Notes: a model not told the origin generated them from the letters alone. A stretch of 64,000 bases of DNA from Trichopria drosophilae (GCA_030407085.1 CM059587.1:78109001-78173000), one strand, 5' to 3'. Positions 22,610 to 35,384 are shown, counted from the first letter of the stretch. Translations and numbers: made by a program.

Positions 22610-24434
22610 TAAAAGTGAATTTCTTGCTCGTCTTTCTAGCGTGAGAATTAAAAATCACGGTGGGAAAATGGCGATGATTTTATAGAAATTCTAATCTGAC
22701 AATTGTTGCAGTTAATGAACCGTAGAGGCTGTAAAACTATCCGAGATTTAATGCGACAAATTTAGCAAAAGTAAGTAGATAATCTTCCTAACGTAGTTAG
22801 AGATTTTTTAAAAACTGTACTATCACTTGACTGTAATCAATTCGAAAGCAATTTTGAACATCGTGATGACGTAAATGTTTTTCGACTACATTTTCATCAA
22901 TAAATTTGAATTCTGAAGCGATAGGAAATTAACACGAACAGAAACTCCCGACAGATTGCGAAAGTAAGGAAGAGATGAATTTTAGTAGAAGAAATTGCAA
23001 GTAGAGAACATTCATCTTTGACTTTTTCTTCGACGCGCCTACGCTCGTTCTCTTGAACATTATTTATGGTCTCTTATTAACGGATTGTATAACGTTTGCT
23101 TTGCAATGTTAATTGTTGACATCACCTTCACTGCATTTATGGACCGTTGGTTGATCATTAATAATCGAGTTTTTCGTGATTGCCTATACATTACCGAAAC
23201 TGCTTGACGCGCCACTCCGGATTCGAGGTGCCAATCGCGGAAATAAATGTGCAAACCTGAGGTTAAACGATTTCTACATGAGATAGCTGTTACTAAACTT
23301 GAGTGTTTTATGACTCGAATTACTTTTTTTTAATTTCGCAATTTGATTTTTTTGCGAGGTTCAAGTTTAAATTTCCGCATTTCACTACTTCAGTCGTGAG
23401 TAGATATTTCTGGTACTCATATCAAAATATAGTTTCTACCTATTTTCAACTTTTACGAGCATGGATTAATATCTAATTGCACTAAATACGTTAATTTTTA
23501 TCAAATAAACTCATTTAAATAAAGGAAATTAAACTAATTACCAATTCATTCAATTGACAAATCAATTAGTATTCAGTTACGTTATTATTAGTTTATTGGA
23601 CTATCGGGATAATTGTTACGAATTTTATTCATTATACTAAGTACGATATGACTAATAGAAGCCCATGGCAAAATATTCATCCTTTTCATCATACTCAACA
23701 TATTTGTTAATTAAAACACTTATTGCGCCATTAACAGGAATCACTGTTGATGTTTTGCTAAAACAAACACAGTACCGATTTTCTTTAGGACTTTTTGCTT
23801 TTGGCATTTTTCTGTTAGCGGAAATATCATCTTATTAATAATCATCGAGATTTGATTATTTGAAACAGCCAAATTGAATACTTCAGAGAGAAGTTAGACA
23901 CCATTAGCAATCGAAGTAATTATTGTTCAGTAATTTAAAAGTGAAAAATTTACTTTAAAAAGAAAAAATTGACTAAATAGAGTTTATTCGACAAGCCCTC
24001 TAGCGATTTTTCATTTTCGGGTTAAATTACTCAAAAAATTATGCAGAAATTAAATTGGAAGAAGCCTTGGATGGGTGAGCATTTTTAGGTTAAGTCCGGG
24101 AGACATTTCTTAGTTGATTTTCAAACTTTATTCACAATAGGAAATAAGATTAATATTGACTTGAAAGTGGCCAATCCTACCTTTTTTGAGTATACTCTTT
24201 CGATTGGCATGATCAAAATTTCATTTAAATTCTTTCAAAAACCTACATGAAGCATTTTAAATAAAAAATGAATAAAATTTCACCTGTTTCATTTGTTGTG
24301 CATTCTTTTTCGCATCAATAAAGTTACTAGATAGATGCCTATCCGCAAACAAAACGGTACAAAATGAATTTCAACTACATTAGTTTTTTTTTCCTCGAAT
24401 TAAACCTTCAAAACGTCAATATGTCAAAAAAATA

Positions 24435-24700
24435 AACTTTGATGAATTATGAAGGTAACTTATTATCTCTTGCATGATTTGTAGTTCTTTTATGAAATTT
24501 GGTCGGCCATATCGGATCTGACATTTTGAATTTAAAAAATCTAGCCTGAAATTCATGATGAACGTTCCAAAAAACATCCGTGTGCACAATTTCTCGTGAT
24601 TTTGAAGCATTTTATTGAATTTCGCTATACCATACTGGAGCTGTCATCTTGAATTTTAAAAATCTAAACTCAAATTTCTGATCTGAGACCCCGAAAACCG
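24435..24700 (-). repeat. Dispersed repeat, copy B: two tail units of about 122 bp on the minus strand
   Basis: Read on the minus strand, two similar units begin with GTTTTCGGGGTC (near 24698) and GTTTTTTGGAAC (near 24575), 123 bp apart. Each runs through TTTTAAAATTCAA-like sequence into an ATGKCRGATCC/CTCC-type motif. The 123-bp spacing nearly matches the 121-bp spacing in the plus-strand copy at 24813-25445. Confidence 0.6.
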
Positions 24701-24812
24701 GGTTACTTATATTTTAGAAACATTTACACCACTAGAGATACTATTTTCAGCAATACAATTGATCGAATAAGGTTTCTTTTTTTCGATATACTGACGTGTC
24801 GAATAGGTTAGG

Positions 24813-25445
24813 TTAACCCATTAACGCCCAAGAGGACACACATTTCACCAAGATTTTCGGAATATTTCTTGACATTAAAAACCAATTAAAACAATTTGAG
24901 ATAAAACATTCTCCACGTAAAATTGATCGTTCTTTCAGATTCTGTTATCGAATTCTATTTACAATAAACGTGTAAAAAGTTATAAACAATTATTCACAAA
25001 AAACGCGATTTTTTCAATATTTTCATGTCAAACCAGAAAAGTCATTGGGTCAAAACCTCAAAATATCGTGTCTTTTAAAGTCTCAGCTATAAATATTCGT
25101 AATAATGTATTGGAAAGTTGAAGATGGCGGCTTCAAAATGGTGACTAGAGGTTTTTTTTTGTAAAATATTAGCTTAGTGTACCACATCTTAAAAAATGAT
25201 CGGATCTTTATAAAACATAGTACCCATAAGTTTTTGGGTTTTTTGATTATGAATTTCAAGTTGTTTTTAAAAAATCCAAACTGGGGGATCCAATTTGTCG
25301 GCCAAAAATTAAAAATTTTATTTTATGTATATGAAAGTTTGTATACAGTGGTTTTTGGGTCACCGATTACCAAAATCACGTCATTTTTTTTTAATAAAAA
25401 ATGCCAGATCCAATATGACGGCCAAAAATAAAAAAATTTCATTCA
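24813..25445 (+). repeat. Dispersed repeat, copy C: head plus two tail units of about 121 bp
   Basis: The head GTTAACCCATTAACGCC lies at 24813. Tail units starting GTTTTTGGG lie at 25230 and 25351, 121 bp apart. Each ends in GGGGATCCAATTTG or CCAGATCCAATATG followed by GCCAAAAAT. The head and tail units together suggest one transposable unit with internal tandem repeats. Confidence 0.6.
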
Positions 25446-26394
25446 GTTAATTTCATAAAGTTAGTCGTAGTCCTTTGAAATGGCAATCACTCTAATCAGA
25501 CATTTGCTTACTCTATTAATCTCCATTATCATTTTATTCTATAATTTGCAATCATCTAAACTAATTGAAATCTACGATTTTATAAATGGAATGAATGAAA
25601 TGAACTGATTGCTTCCAATAATTCGAATGCACGTTGGAGAAAAATAATTTGAGCAAAAAAACGAGTTTTCACAAGATTTGTATGCATTTAAAAATTCAAA
25701 TGCACTAGAAAATTCGTTAATAATATGCTAAATTCAAGAATTGTATGTATTAGAATAGTTACTAAATGATAATTACGCATCAGAAAGTCGAAATAATTTG
25801 AAAATACATATGAAACATTGTACTCTTATTTATTCTATTCCAAGTAAAGATATAAATACAGTCCATGTTACAATTTATCAATTGAAAATGTTAGTGGATT
25901 CTTAATAAATTTCAATGTATTCTAATACATTTTATTAAAAAAGTGAAACGTTCATGAATTTGTTGAAGAAGGAACTCTTCAATTCAGTCGATAAATTTTA
26001 TGGGTTCACTAAATCGACCCAAAATAAGGAATTTAGTTTCCACATTGAATATCAACTCAATGAAATATACCTTTAAAATGTGGAAAACGGTATTTCTATA
26101 GTAATTTTTTACGATCAATTCAGTGGTGTACGAATAAAAAGTGTAAGAAAATTTTTTTACCCAAAACTCACAGTTCCAAAAAAATTTTTCTTTTTGAAAC
26201 AATGATACTAATTTGTCTACATTAATTTAAATATTCAATAAAATTGCGGTGAATATAAAAACATATTTTTAAAATAATTGAGCGTAGATTTGAAAGAATT
26301 CCATTTTTTTAATAAATTCTTTATGCTGTTTATTCTAGGACCACTGAATTCCACGTTTAAAAAATTACTATAGAAATAATTTTATCTAATTTTT
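25446..26394. other. AT-rich noncoding DNA
   Basis: No gene, repeat family or island is recognised here. Confidence 0.45.
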
Positions 26395-26640
26395 TAAAGG
26401 TGTGACTCCTTTTAATTTATAGTCTAATATCACACTTTATGGCATTAAAATTGAGTCACTTTAATGAAAGAAATAACTCTTACTCTTATCGAGTGAAAAT
26501 TCGCTCTACACGATTTGAAAACTCTACATGTCGTAGGAAATCACTCTTAAAGAGTGAAAATTCACACTGTCACCACAGTGACACGCGTTTCACTTCATGA
26601 AGAGTCATTTCACTCTAAGAAATTTAGAGAGTATACAATA
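26395..26640. repeat. Cluster of AGAGTGA/TCACTCT words
   Basis: Words such as GAGTGAAAATTC, CACTCTTAAAGAGTG (a perfect palindrome of CACTCTT around A) and TTTCACTCT recur in both orientations within about 250 bp. This is typical of a small MITE with subterminal repeats, but the ends were not resolved. Confidence 0.4.
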
Positions 26641-27046
26641 ATTTAGCTTCATTTTACAATCGTTCTATAATAGGCAAAATATAGACCACTTAATATATAC
26701 GTACAATACAATTCATTCGATTTATCTGTTCAATCCAATTAGCAAACACGACGGATTGAATAAATGCAACCCAACGGAACAAATCAATCGAATTATTCCG
26801 ATTCATTTCATATTTATCAAAATCTGTTATCTATCAATGGACGTCAGTGTTCAATTATTTTCAGTGATTGTAGTAAATCCATTCGTCTGAAAGATGATCA
26901 TTGAATGATTCAAAGATATCAAAACTTCAGAAATGTCTTGGAAATATTATAAAGAAATATATGTCAATTGTAAATTTGGAAGCAAAACGCAACTCACCTG
27001 AATAGTAAAAAATCATCGATCGTGAATTTAAAATCATTCTGCAATT
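26641..27046. other. AT-rich noncoding DNA
   Basis: Nothing recognised. Confidence 0.4.
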
Positions 27047-27300
27047 AACCCATTGAAGGAAGAATTGTTCATGAAGAAAAATTTAAACAGTTTCTAGTTT
27101 TTGGGGTCGCGAATTTCAAAACCTATTAGGCCCGACAAAAATTCTTGCGAAGTTCACGAAAATCACTACTGACGAGGGGTTTGTGGTCACTGAAGACGAA
27201 TCTGAATTTTTTTATTTTGCTCCGGCATATTGAATCCTTTTCTAATTTTAAAAACTGTCGTCAGATTTGAATTCAGCGATTCAAAATACCTTAAAAACAG
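27047..27300 (+). repeat. Dispersed repeat, copy D (head plus degraded tail units)
   Basis: A head-like TTAACCCATTGAAGG near 27047 is followed by GTTTTTGGGGTCGCG at 27097 and a second related phrase, GTTTGTGGTCACTG, at 27179. The spacing is shorter than in copies B and C, consistent with a deletion. The distal part contains an inverted GAATCTGAA/TCAGATTTG pair. Confidence 0.45.
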
Positions 27301-27539
27301 ACGATACATTCGATAGCATTATATGTTTGAAATAACATCGAATAATTCCAATAAAATTACAAAGTCCATTATTTGAGTGATAACAAGATCGATTTCACAA
27401 GAAGGTTTAAATGAACTGAAATATTCAAACGCGTTAAAAAATTATACATAAATGAAAAGGAAACATGTTTTCTCTAATAATATGTTAAATGCAGATTCGA
27501 AGTGAATTGCACTCCATCTTAACGGTACACAGCCATCCA

Positions 27540-27880
27540 TCTTGAATTTGCATAGGGGATTCCACGAGACTAACTAATTAGATCCATGTTCCGGCAGTCG
27601 CGTAATTCTTGAATGGCAAGTTTTGAAAAGAGGCGAAACCGGAAGTCGCGTAGAATGGAATCTGTGGATGGGTGGCTTTGTGGTGGATGGGGATTTAAAA
27701 AAGGCACCGTGCGAGTCGAGTCCCATCGGACTAACGACCGCTCCGATTTTTCGCGAATAAGGCAACTCCATCCAAGGATCCTATCGCATATACTCGCTGC
27801 GGTTTACAGTTTTTTCTCGACGTGTCCGCCTTTACGTCACTTCCGTTTATGGGCAGTCGCCTCTTGACTATGAGCAGCTT
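27540..27880. promoter_or_regulatory. CpG-rich island
   Basis: GC and CpG are raised from about 27540 to 27880, with overlapping open frames on both strands and no domain. Strings such as TTACGTCACTTCCG near 27832 resemble CRE- and ETS-like sites. This is candidate regulatory DNA. Confidence 0.3.
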
Positions 27881-28354
27881 CTGTATATTTATGCGAAAGG
27901 TTGGCATTTAAGTAGAACACGCGAACTTGTTGATCCGAACAACAATTGTTTTTAACAAATATTGTAAAATGTTACTTAAAAGATGGGCATATTTTAATAA
28001 AATTGATGATTTTGATAACTAATGAAAGTTTATTCATCCGGTTAAATCTTGGGATTCCTTCCTAACCTATTTAAAGCATTTTATTCGTTTTATGTACCTT
28101 AAACTGACCATCCGAAATACGATACCTATGTAGATTCGATCGTAGGTTTTTGTCGCAGAAAGTAGGACTTTGAAAGGAATTCGATCAACCCAACGATATC
28201 CTCCATCTTTGCAAAGTAAAATGAACTTTTTCTGAGAGTTCCGCAATATTGCACAAGTTTTAACACGACGTAAAAACTCAGCAAATTTTAGATTAGATTT
28301 GCGATTTCCACGAAAAAACGATTGGCTTTAAATTAAATGCAAATTGGCTATACT

Positions 28355-28500
28355 ATCGAAAGAACGTTCCATGAAAGCCAAACGGCATAAATTGGTATGC
28401 AAGAAAGCATTGATATTGCTCCATTACTAAATCCAAAATATGCTTCCTACATCTCTTGAACAACCTGTTAATTCGACATAAAATAATTATTTTTGGAAGC
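28355..28500 (-). pseudogene. Possible reverse transcriptase scrap (Ty3/gypsy-like)
   Basis: The minus strand reads a piece containing LPKII, then INRLFKRCRKHILDLV, then QYQ, then YQFMPFGFHGTFFR. Retroelement RTs of the Ty3/gypsy type have, in this order, a PLPRI-like motif, an LDL..GY.Q motif and an F..MPFGL..AP.TFQR motif. The order is right, but spacing is shortened and key residues are missing (no GY before Q, no AP after FG). It is either a badly decayed RT fragment or a coincidence. No LTR or primer-binding site was seen. Confidence 0.22.
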
Positions 28501-28539
28501 CAAAAGATGTTCTGAACATTCCCGTTACAAAAATATTTG

Positions 28540-28960
28540 GAAAAATGCTTGCGTGTCGCAACGTGCCTGGAGATAAAATTTGTGTTCAAAGTTTCGTGCC
28601 TGTGCGAGTGATTTCAACGGCCCCGACAACCGATATCCATTCCCTTTTACTAGCCGAAAGCCGGTATCGACGACGGCTATTTCAAAACACGACAAGACTC
28701 GCCTTGGAAACTCTAGACCCGGCATGAACTTTGCCTCGTTACGAGACCGAATTATTACAGCACTTTATTCGGATAGAACTCCTTTAAGAGGCAATAAACT
28801 CCCGAGTAAAACTTTACGTGCGTTTTTACGCCCGTCACAATAAGATTTTCGTGAGATTTTACAGTCTCGCCTCATTTTACAAAGTAACGGACGTTTCCAA
28901 CCAATCTGACCCGATAAGGACATATTTCTAAACACGAGATTTTCGGGACGTTATAGACGG
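28540..28960. promoter_or_regulatory. CpG-rich island
   Basis: This is a CpG-rich stretch with overlapping plus-strand and minus-strand open frames (28525-28843), none with a known domain. Composition is uniform across the frames, which argues against coding. Confidence 0.25.
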
Positions 28961-29690
28961 TCGGAAAAAAACGTAATTGTCATTAAATGGTTGTAAAGTT
29001 AAATAAGTGTTTATTTATTGCCGATAAACGTCATTTGATAAAGGTGTTGATTTGCATATAAATCTTTAACACCTGAATCGTTAAATTGAACAGCTGTGAT
29101 ATAATTTTTCGTAATGTAAAGTATTCGGTCATTGATCCATGGACTATGTTATAAAAATGTTACCATTATTATTTGTTGGTCAGTGAACTCTTGAGGTTGT
29201 CACATCTTCAGGTGGAATCATTAATATGGATAATTGTGGGTTTATAGTACAAAAGATGTCGCGTTTCTGGAATTTTATTCTTCAACAGACGAAAACCTGC
29301 AAATGCCGAAATTTCAAGGACGTGGAAATGACGCTGGATGTTTGTTTATGTCAAGCCTGCACGATTCGGTGCGTTTAAGAACCTCCTAGGTGGTACGAAC
29401 TTTTCTCACGCATGCTTTCACTTTACATATATTTTCTCTCTTTTTACGCGTTCGACCACGATTTGTGTATTTTGTTTTAAGAAACTATAATTTAAATATT
29501 CGAAAACGTTGGTTGATTAAGTCACTTTCCGCAGAGTTTAGGTCTTGGACGATTTTAATTTATATTGGATCGAAGATAATGAAAATGGGAATGGCAAATA
29601 AGGTTTGGTATTTGGTGGTAACTTTGACCCAAATATCCTTCATGCTTTCGACAATTTGCGCCAAAATTACCCGGACTCCAATAAAATGAG
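28961..29690. other. AT-rich noncoding DNA with a small CpG patch near 29280-29400
   Basis: No gene is supported. The string TGGATGTTTGTTTATGTC near 29335 contains a forkhead-type TGTTTAT core, but single sites are weak evidence. Confidence 0.3.
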
Positions 29691-30330
29691 CAATATTGCA
29701 ATAACGCAAATCGTGTGTCGTGCAATTACGAACTTTCGCTTCGCCAAAAGGACCGACGAGACGGCACGCGCGAAGCCTCGCACGCTTTAATACCACAAAC
29801 ATAGGCCTAAGTTCTGAGCCTAAAACCTGTGAATTTGTATATAATAATATGAGAACGATGTCGACGATTGTCGCTCTCTAAGACAATCGCGAAAGCAGGT
29901 GCGGTATGTGCTCCCTTCGATTGTGTCGTAGAAAGTAAACGGTGAAGCTGATTCGAATCTTGCCTCATTCTCTAGACTTAAAAAGAAGACCCACACAACA
30001 GAGTGAAGAAGAGATTCGCGTGTGTTTCGAATTTTTTGCTTCAAAATCACAACTTGAATAAATTAAAAGAGGTTCGAAGTAAAATTGGCACTAATGAAAG
30101 AGGATCCGTGCTGGACATCCCAGACTAGATTAATTCTTAGTTTCATGCTCCACTGGGCGTAATAATGGCAACCTGGCCGAAATCATAAACAAAAATCGGA
30201 AACAAGTCGGTGGGTCGAAAATGGCAGACAATGCCGAAACGCGTAAGGCTCGAAATTAGCAGTAGCTGCGACTTCCGGTCACGGAATCCCTCGATTCGCT
30301 TTCTTCACACGATAGTCTTGTTTATGCCGA
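29691..30330. promoter_or_regulatory. CpG-rich island (two parts)
   Basis: GC-rich, CpG-rich segments at about 29695-30060 and 30090-30330 flank a short AT-rich break. Open frames overlap on both strands without domains. This is candidate regulatory DNA. Confidence 0.25.
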
Positions 30331-31554
30331 TGTATCGTTTACTTTTTAATTACCGTATGAACAAATAATAGATTAGCAGGAGGAAACCTGATACGGATTC
30401 CCATGTTTACAATACGCAAACGCCGTTCAAGCGTATTTTTTAATTGCTTCAGATTTCTGAATTGAGGTTTACACGTAAGCGTTATACAACATTTATTTGT
30501 CTTTATCTTCATATTTGTTGTTTTTTGCCGTGTGATGTGTATGGAAAGTTCCTTGTGACGTCCATCGTAATACGTAGTTGGTCATTAAAGAAATCCATCA
30601 TTCGGCAATCCCCACCATAGTTCATGGTGTTTTTGTATTTTATTGAAACACTGAAACTACTTTTTTTGTTCTATTATGTATCGTAATGTTGTCATTTCTC
30701 ATTGTTTGGAAATAAAATTCTTGTATAGGACAATAGATCGGTAAACAATTTATAGTCGAATATTTCGTTATAAATTTAGCCTAACCTAACCATCGATTTT
30801 CAAAATTCATCTTCACTGCACATCGCAATTAATCGCAACAACAAAAGCTAAGTGAAATTTGAAACATTCTTATAAAAAATAAATTCTAAAAAAAATAGAT
30901 AAAGCATGTTGCTCGCGATAAGAATCGGTCGATGACCCTAGAAATCCACTTTCAAAACTTAGAGATGAATCTAACAACTTTTAACAGTTACGGCATCGAA
31001 CCACTAAGCACGTATAGAATAAAATTTCCTTGGAATTCACCAAATACCAATGTTTTCTAAAAATAAACATTTTTTTATTTATCCAAGGTGAAATGTGAAT
31101 TAATGGTTACAATAATCAAAGATACATTAGAAGTGCCTATAACGCCTAAAATTAGATTCTTATGCAACTATAAAGAATGTATGATGTGTCAAAACATAAC
31201 CGATAAAATTAACTTTTTTGTTAATAACAAGATGCCTTAAATTTCAAAAACTGAAAATAGCAAAAAAATGAATTTAAACATAAAATTTGAAAGTTATATT
31301 AACGCAGTTTTAGATTGCTTGTTTGGAATGGGTGTTTAACGGTTCTATATATACTAATTAAATATATATTTCCCCTTACGGTTCTAAATATATTTTTCAC
31401 TAGAACAATGATCTCTTATTAACAAGTACCAATTAATTTGTCTTAAACACTCGATATTATCTAATTCTGAGAACGCGCATTCGACTTTTACATTTTACGA
31501 AATAAGTCGACTCGCTTTCTTTCCCTGGTCTTGGGATTCGCGCTCTTATTAGGT
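30331..31554. other. AT-rich noncoding DNA
   Basis: No gene is supported. A CCTAACCTAACC string lies near 30780. Otherwise featureless. Confidence 0.4.
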
Positions 31555-31720
31555 TTTTATTATCGAATATTTGCCATTTTCATTACAATTTTAATTACTC
31601 GCTGAAGATTAATTACGCGGCAATTAAGCTCTATTATATTGTAATTGAATCATAGATAATACGGGTTTTTATCCGGCCGCGTGAGTACATAGCAAATCGC
31701 GTCAGCATCCATTGTTTAAC
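31555..31720. promoter_or_regulatory. Candidate conserved enhancer with clustered homeodomain sites
   Basis: TTAATTAC at about 31591, TTAATTAC again at about 31609, CAATTAAG at 31621 and TAATTG at 31642 lie within 60 bases, with non-AT spacers (CTCGCTGAAG, GCGG). A CG-rich stretch (ATCCGGCCGCGTGAG) follows. Clusters of TAATTA cores with GC-containing spacers are typical of homeodomain-bound enhancers. In AT-rich DNA some clustering is expected, so conservation would be the real test. Confidence 0.3.
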
Positions 31721-32689
31721 CATTTGTTGCCTTATGCTAAAAGGATAATTGTTTTCTAACATCGACAATTTCATCCAACAACACCTGGAGGATTTTCGCT
31801 AACGAGTTTTCATAAGTGAAGAAATTTTTTAAAATTAATGGTTAATTAATTTCTATAAACAATTTCTCGTTTCGATGCATGATTTCTTTTCGAGTGTAAT
31901 AAGTTCGTTGGCATTAAAAAACGTTTTATTACATTTTAGAAGAGTACCAAGTATCTTGAATGTGATTTTTTTGGTCACGCAAATTTTTAAAATCATGCGT
32001 TTGTTTATCTGATATAACCTGAAATGTTCCAGTTAACTTTGTTATCGACTGAGCAGTAAGTGAAGGACTTTTATCGTCTACATACAAGAAGTTGCCCGAA
32101 ATGTTTGTAGATTGTTTATCTTTAATTAATAGTGAATTACTCACTGATGCCCATGATAAATAATTCCATTGTCGTCTTTTCAGTTACAGAAACAAAGTGT
32201 GATACCATAGGCGTTCCTAAATCATTTCGCGAGTGTCCTGTAGATGTCTTTCCGTGACAGGCGATAATTTTCCCGCCATTACGTCGACATATTAACGTAT
32301 GTCAGTCATTTTGTTTACAACTGTTAACCTAAATTTTTGTGTTCATTTGAGACGGATATCTAAATAACAAATCGGCAGATATATCTGCTTTTTGTGACAA
32401 CATTCCGACAAATTGCCGAAAATGTGTAGATTTTAACACTGGCAACCAGCCGGAAAGTTTGAATACATTGGTATATAGGTATTCATTGTTGACGTATCCA
32501 GGAAACTTTTAAGCCGATTGACTCATAGTTTAAAGATACATAAAATGAAAAGTTTTTAAAAAAGGTTTCTAGATAAAATGAATTAATAATTCACCATTCG
32601 AACAATACCGTAAAAGTATACCTAGAACAGATAGGGGATTCTTTTCACCGTCTCACATTCTCGAAAACCTATAAAACATTTGAAAGTTT
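31721..32689. other. AT-rich noncoding DNA
   Basis: No gene is supported. A moderately GC-richer patch at 32200-32330 has no clear function. Confidence 0.35.
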
Positions 32690-33080
32690 CTTCGCGAAAA
32701 ATCCCTAACCTCATTAACAAGTAAACCAGTCGTTCGGACGCAGGAATACTTCACGACGTCTAATGAAGGAGTATTTGCATACTTCACACCTTTCCTTTTT
32801 TTTTCGTTTGAAGATATGCTTATCGTCTTTTCTCTCATCTCGCGGCAAGATTAGTCGAGTAACACATGGTGAAGGAAGGATTTGGTCTTGCAAAAATACA
32901 CGACAGACGAGGAGTGATTCACTTGCCGTTCTAAAAGTGGTCTTTTTCGGGGCCACAGTGGATCGATTACGCTTCCAACGCGATTCGAAACTGGTCGTAG
33001 GGGCCTGGAGCTATATCGGCAAAAAATGTAAAAAAGAAAGGAAGCTTTCGACCGTTACGTTTCAGGAGTGTCTAATACAC
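32690..33080. promoter_or_regulatory. CpG-rich island
   Basis: Raised GC and CpG, with overlapping frames on both strands (32653-33107) and no domain. The plus-strand frame of 114 codons is Lys/Arg/Ser-rich and not recognisable. This is candidate regulatory DNA. Confidence 0.25.
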
Positions 33081-33569
33081 GCTATAAATATATTATCGAT
33101 GTATTGATCAATCGATAAACGTGGCAAACTAAACTTCAGATCCAACAAGGATACGCATGTAGTATGAAACAAAGTAAATTTCCATTGACTCTTTAATAAC
33201 TGTTCAGTAAGGAAAGTTTTACAGAAAATGGACCAAAATTTGTTGTTAAACTAGCCTGGGCTCGAAAGGTCCGAAAAATCTCATCCGGGTTGGAAATGTT
33301 GAGGATTTGCCTTAGTCCTCTCAATATTCTATCCAATCAAACCCTGTTATCATCAAAAACCAGAGCCTGCCTGAGTGGTTGTTGGTTTATCGCAGTTAAA
33401 ATATTCTCGCTTTTATATTTACCGTTCCATGTACCTCCAGTCAAACACTTATTCAGGGTCGTCAAATTGCGGAGAAACCTCCCACACGTTCCTAAGATGT
33501 TATTGGTTTATAACTGTAACTTCTTGAAGAACTATCGAACGTCATTGTTCTTTGTCTACTAATAAAAAT
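33081..33569. other. Mixed-composition noncoding DNA
   Basis: No gene is supported. Part of the stretch (33250-33550) is less AT-rich than the background but has no recognisable domain in any frame. Confidence 0.3.
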
Positions 33570-33880
33570 GTGGAATTGGTGGAATGGAAGCTGGATCTTT
33601 TCTCAAGAACCGAACGTCTGTAATCGAGGCTTGGAATGCGAGGGAGGAAAATCTGACCTTAACACGACGCAACGCCTATCATTACGTTGCATATGCATTA
33701 TCTCCTCACGAACTCTTAGGTGCTGCTGCGGGAACAAGAAAGGTTACTGGGTTTTGCAAAGTTGCGCAATGGCGCAATAATCGCGATCCGACGACGGCGT
33801 CCTGCGGCGATCTCCTGTTCCCTGACGGTACCCGCCTATCGACTTTTCGCACGGTACTAATCGATGGATAAATAATAACA
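33570..33880. promoter_or_regulatory. CpG-rich island
   Basis: A compact island with GC-rich strings near 33780-33850 (CGACGACGGCG and similar). Two plus-strand frames overlap in different phases, neither with a domain. This is candidate regulatory DNA. Confidence 0.25.
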
Positions 33881-35384
33881 ATAATATCTCCAAGAATAAT
33901 GAGAAGAACTCTTATATGCGGTCATGTGCACCACACAATCAACAAGAATCTCGGGTCATTTGTTACTTGCCACGGCGAGAGGAATATTATTGCGGATAAT
34001 TTTACTACTGCACCTTTATATGAATTCGAATCGTTTTATTTGTCTATACTTAGGAAAACGATGGTGTTTCCAGGAGAAGTTAGAATTTCTCATATGAATA
34101 TGGCATTTTATTTTTTTTCGTTATGTTATAAAATATTTCATATTCTTCCTTTTGCATTCGTCGACTTCATCTTCTCGACATTTCTTCTTTCAGCACCTTC
34201 GTCCTATTTTTCTGTTAAGTATACGAATTATACTTTATCATCGGTGTTTTCTTCTATTTTCTAATATGAGAAGAGCACGTACTTCGTCGTAATGTTCTTT
34301 AATTAAATGGAGATGATCTATTTTATTATTTTCTTTTCGCACGATTTTATTAACATGCCAATTGTGCCTTCCATATCTATAAAATACACGTCTCAATGCT
34401 CTGAGCAGTCCGTTACCATTGTTCGACTCATTACGCGAGTATAATATATATCTACATTCGGTGTATATCTAAGAACTACATGCCACTGTGTCTGCCAGAC
34501 CTTATTTTTTTTTTATTTTACGGTACTGCCCGTATTCCGTAATCCGGTGCAATATCTCCGATCTACTGTGCGATTTTCAGTTTCTGACAGATGAACCGCA
34601 ACGCTGGTAATAAATTGTCGTTCGTATATTGAAATGTCAAATTCTACTTCGATTTTCGTACGTGAATGCCGTATTAATGATATTAATCTATATGCCGGAG
34701 TGCTTGTATAGATGTTAGAACGCTCGATATATGTCCATGCTAATTTCCAAGTAAGATTGGTGATCTAACAAATGCTTGAACATGGGTAAGTAAGAATGGT
34801 ATTGAGGAATCTTATATAAAGAGTAAAGATCGGGTATTCAGGACAAGTAGTCTTGGCCGACTAATCTCTAATATACTGCAATATTGGTGACAAAAATTAC
34901 ATTAACGGTAGGAGAGCAAAAATTTAATGAATCGTGAAGAGACACTTAATGCAAAATAAAAATAAGCAGTTAAGGACTTCCAGATTTATTATTCTACTGT
35001 TTCCGGAAGTCGTGAAAAGAAGAACTCGATGCAAAAGAACAATACACCGAAGGGACACCGAAGAAAAGGCATCAACCTGGAAGACAATAGCTTAAACGTG
35101 AAATAGGGAATAGAACAGCAAACAGTAATAAATGAGACAACAATACAACCGAACATAAATTGCCCCTGGATAACTATTTATCTCCTCTGAAAGACTACGA
35201 ATTTCTTCTAAATCAATCACGCAGTTTTAATTAAACGCTAACCAGAATATGTGACAATTGCTTTATATTTGTTTATGCAGAGACAATAGAGCATTGTGGT
35301 AAGGTGTCTTCATTGTTTACTTTAAGGTCACCAAATTTTTTATGAGGGCTTGACTATTCTTTGGGAATATGAGTTATCCAAACA
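33881..35384. other. AT-rich noncoding DNA; A-rich coding-like patch near 34990-35220
   Basis: The plus strand at about 34990-35220 reads charged, coding-like peptide pieces broken by stops (for example HKLPLDNYLSPLKDYEFLL). It is weaker than the relic at 8829-9417 and may just be A-rich composition. Nothing else is recognised. Confidence 0.25.

Larger units (their letters stand above)
21721..24434. other. AT-rich noncoding DNA with a small tRNA-like patch
   Basis: No gene is supported. It includes a possible SINE scrap at 22300-22352 and a short hairpin at 22572-22609, listed separately. A TGACGTCA string, a perfect CRE-type site, lies at about 22550. Otherwise the DNA is AT-rich and featureless. 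Confidence 0.4.
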
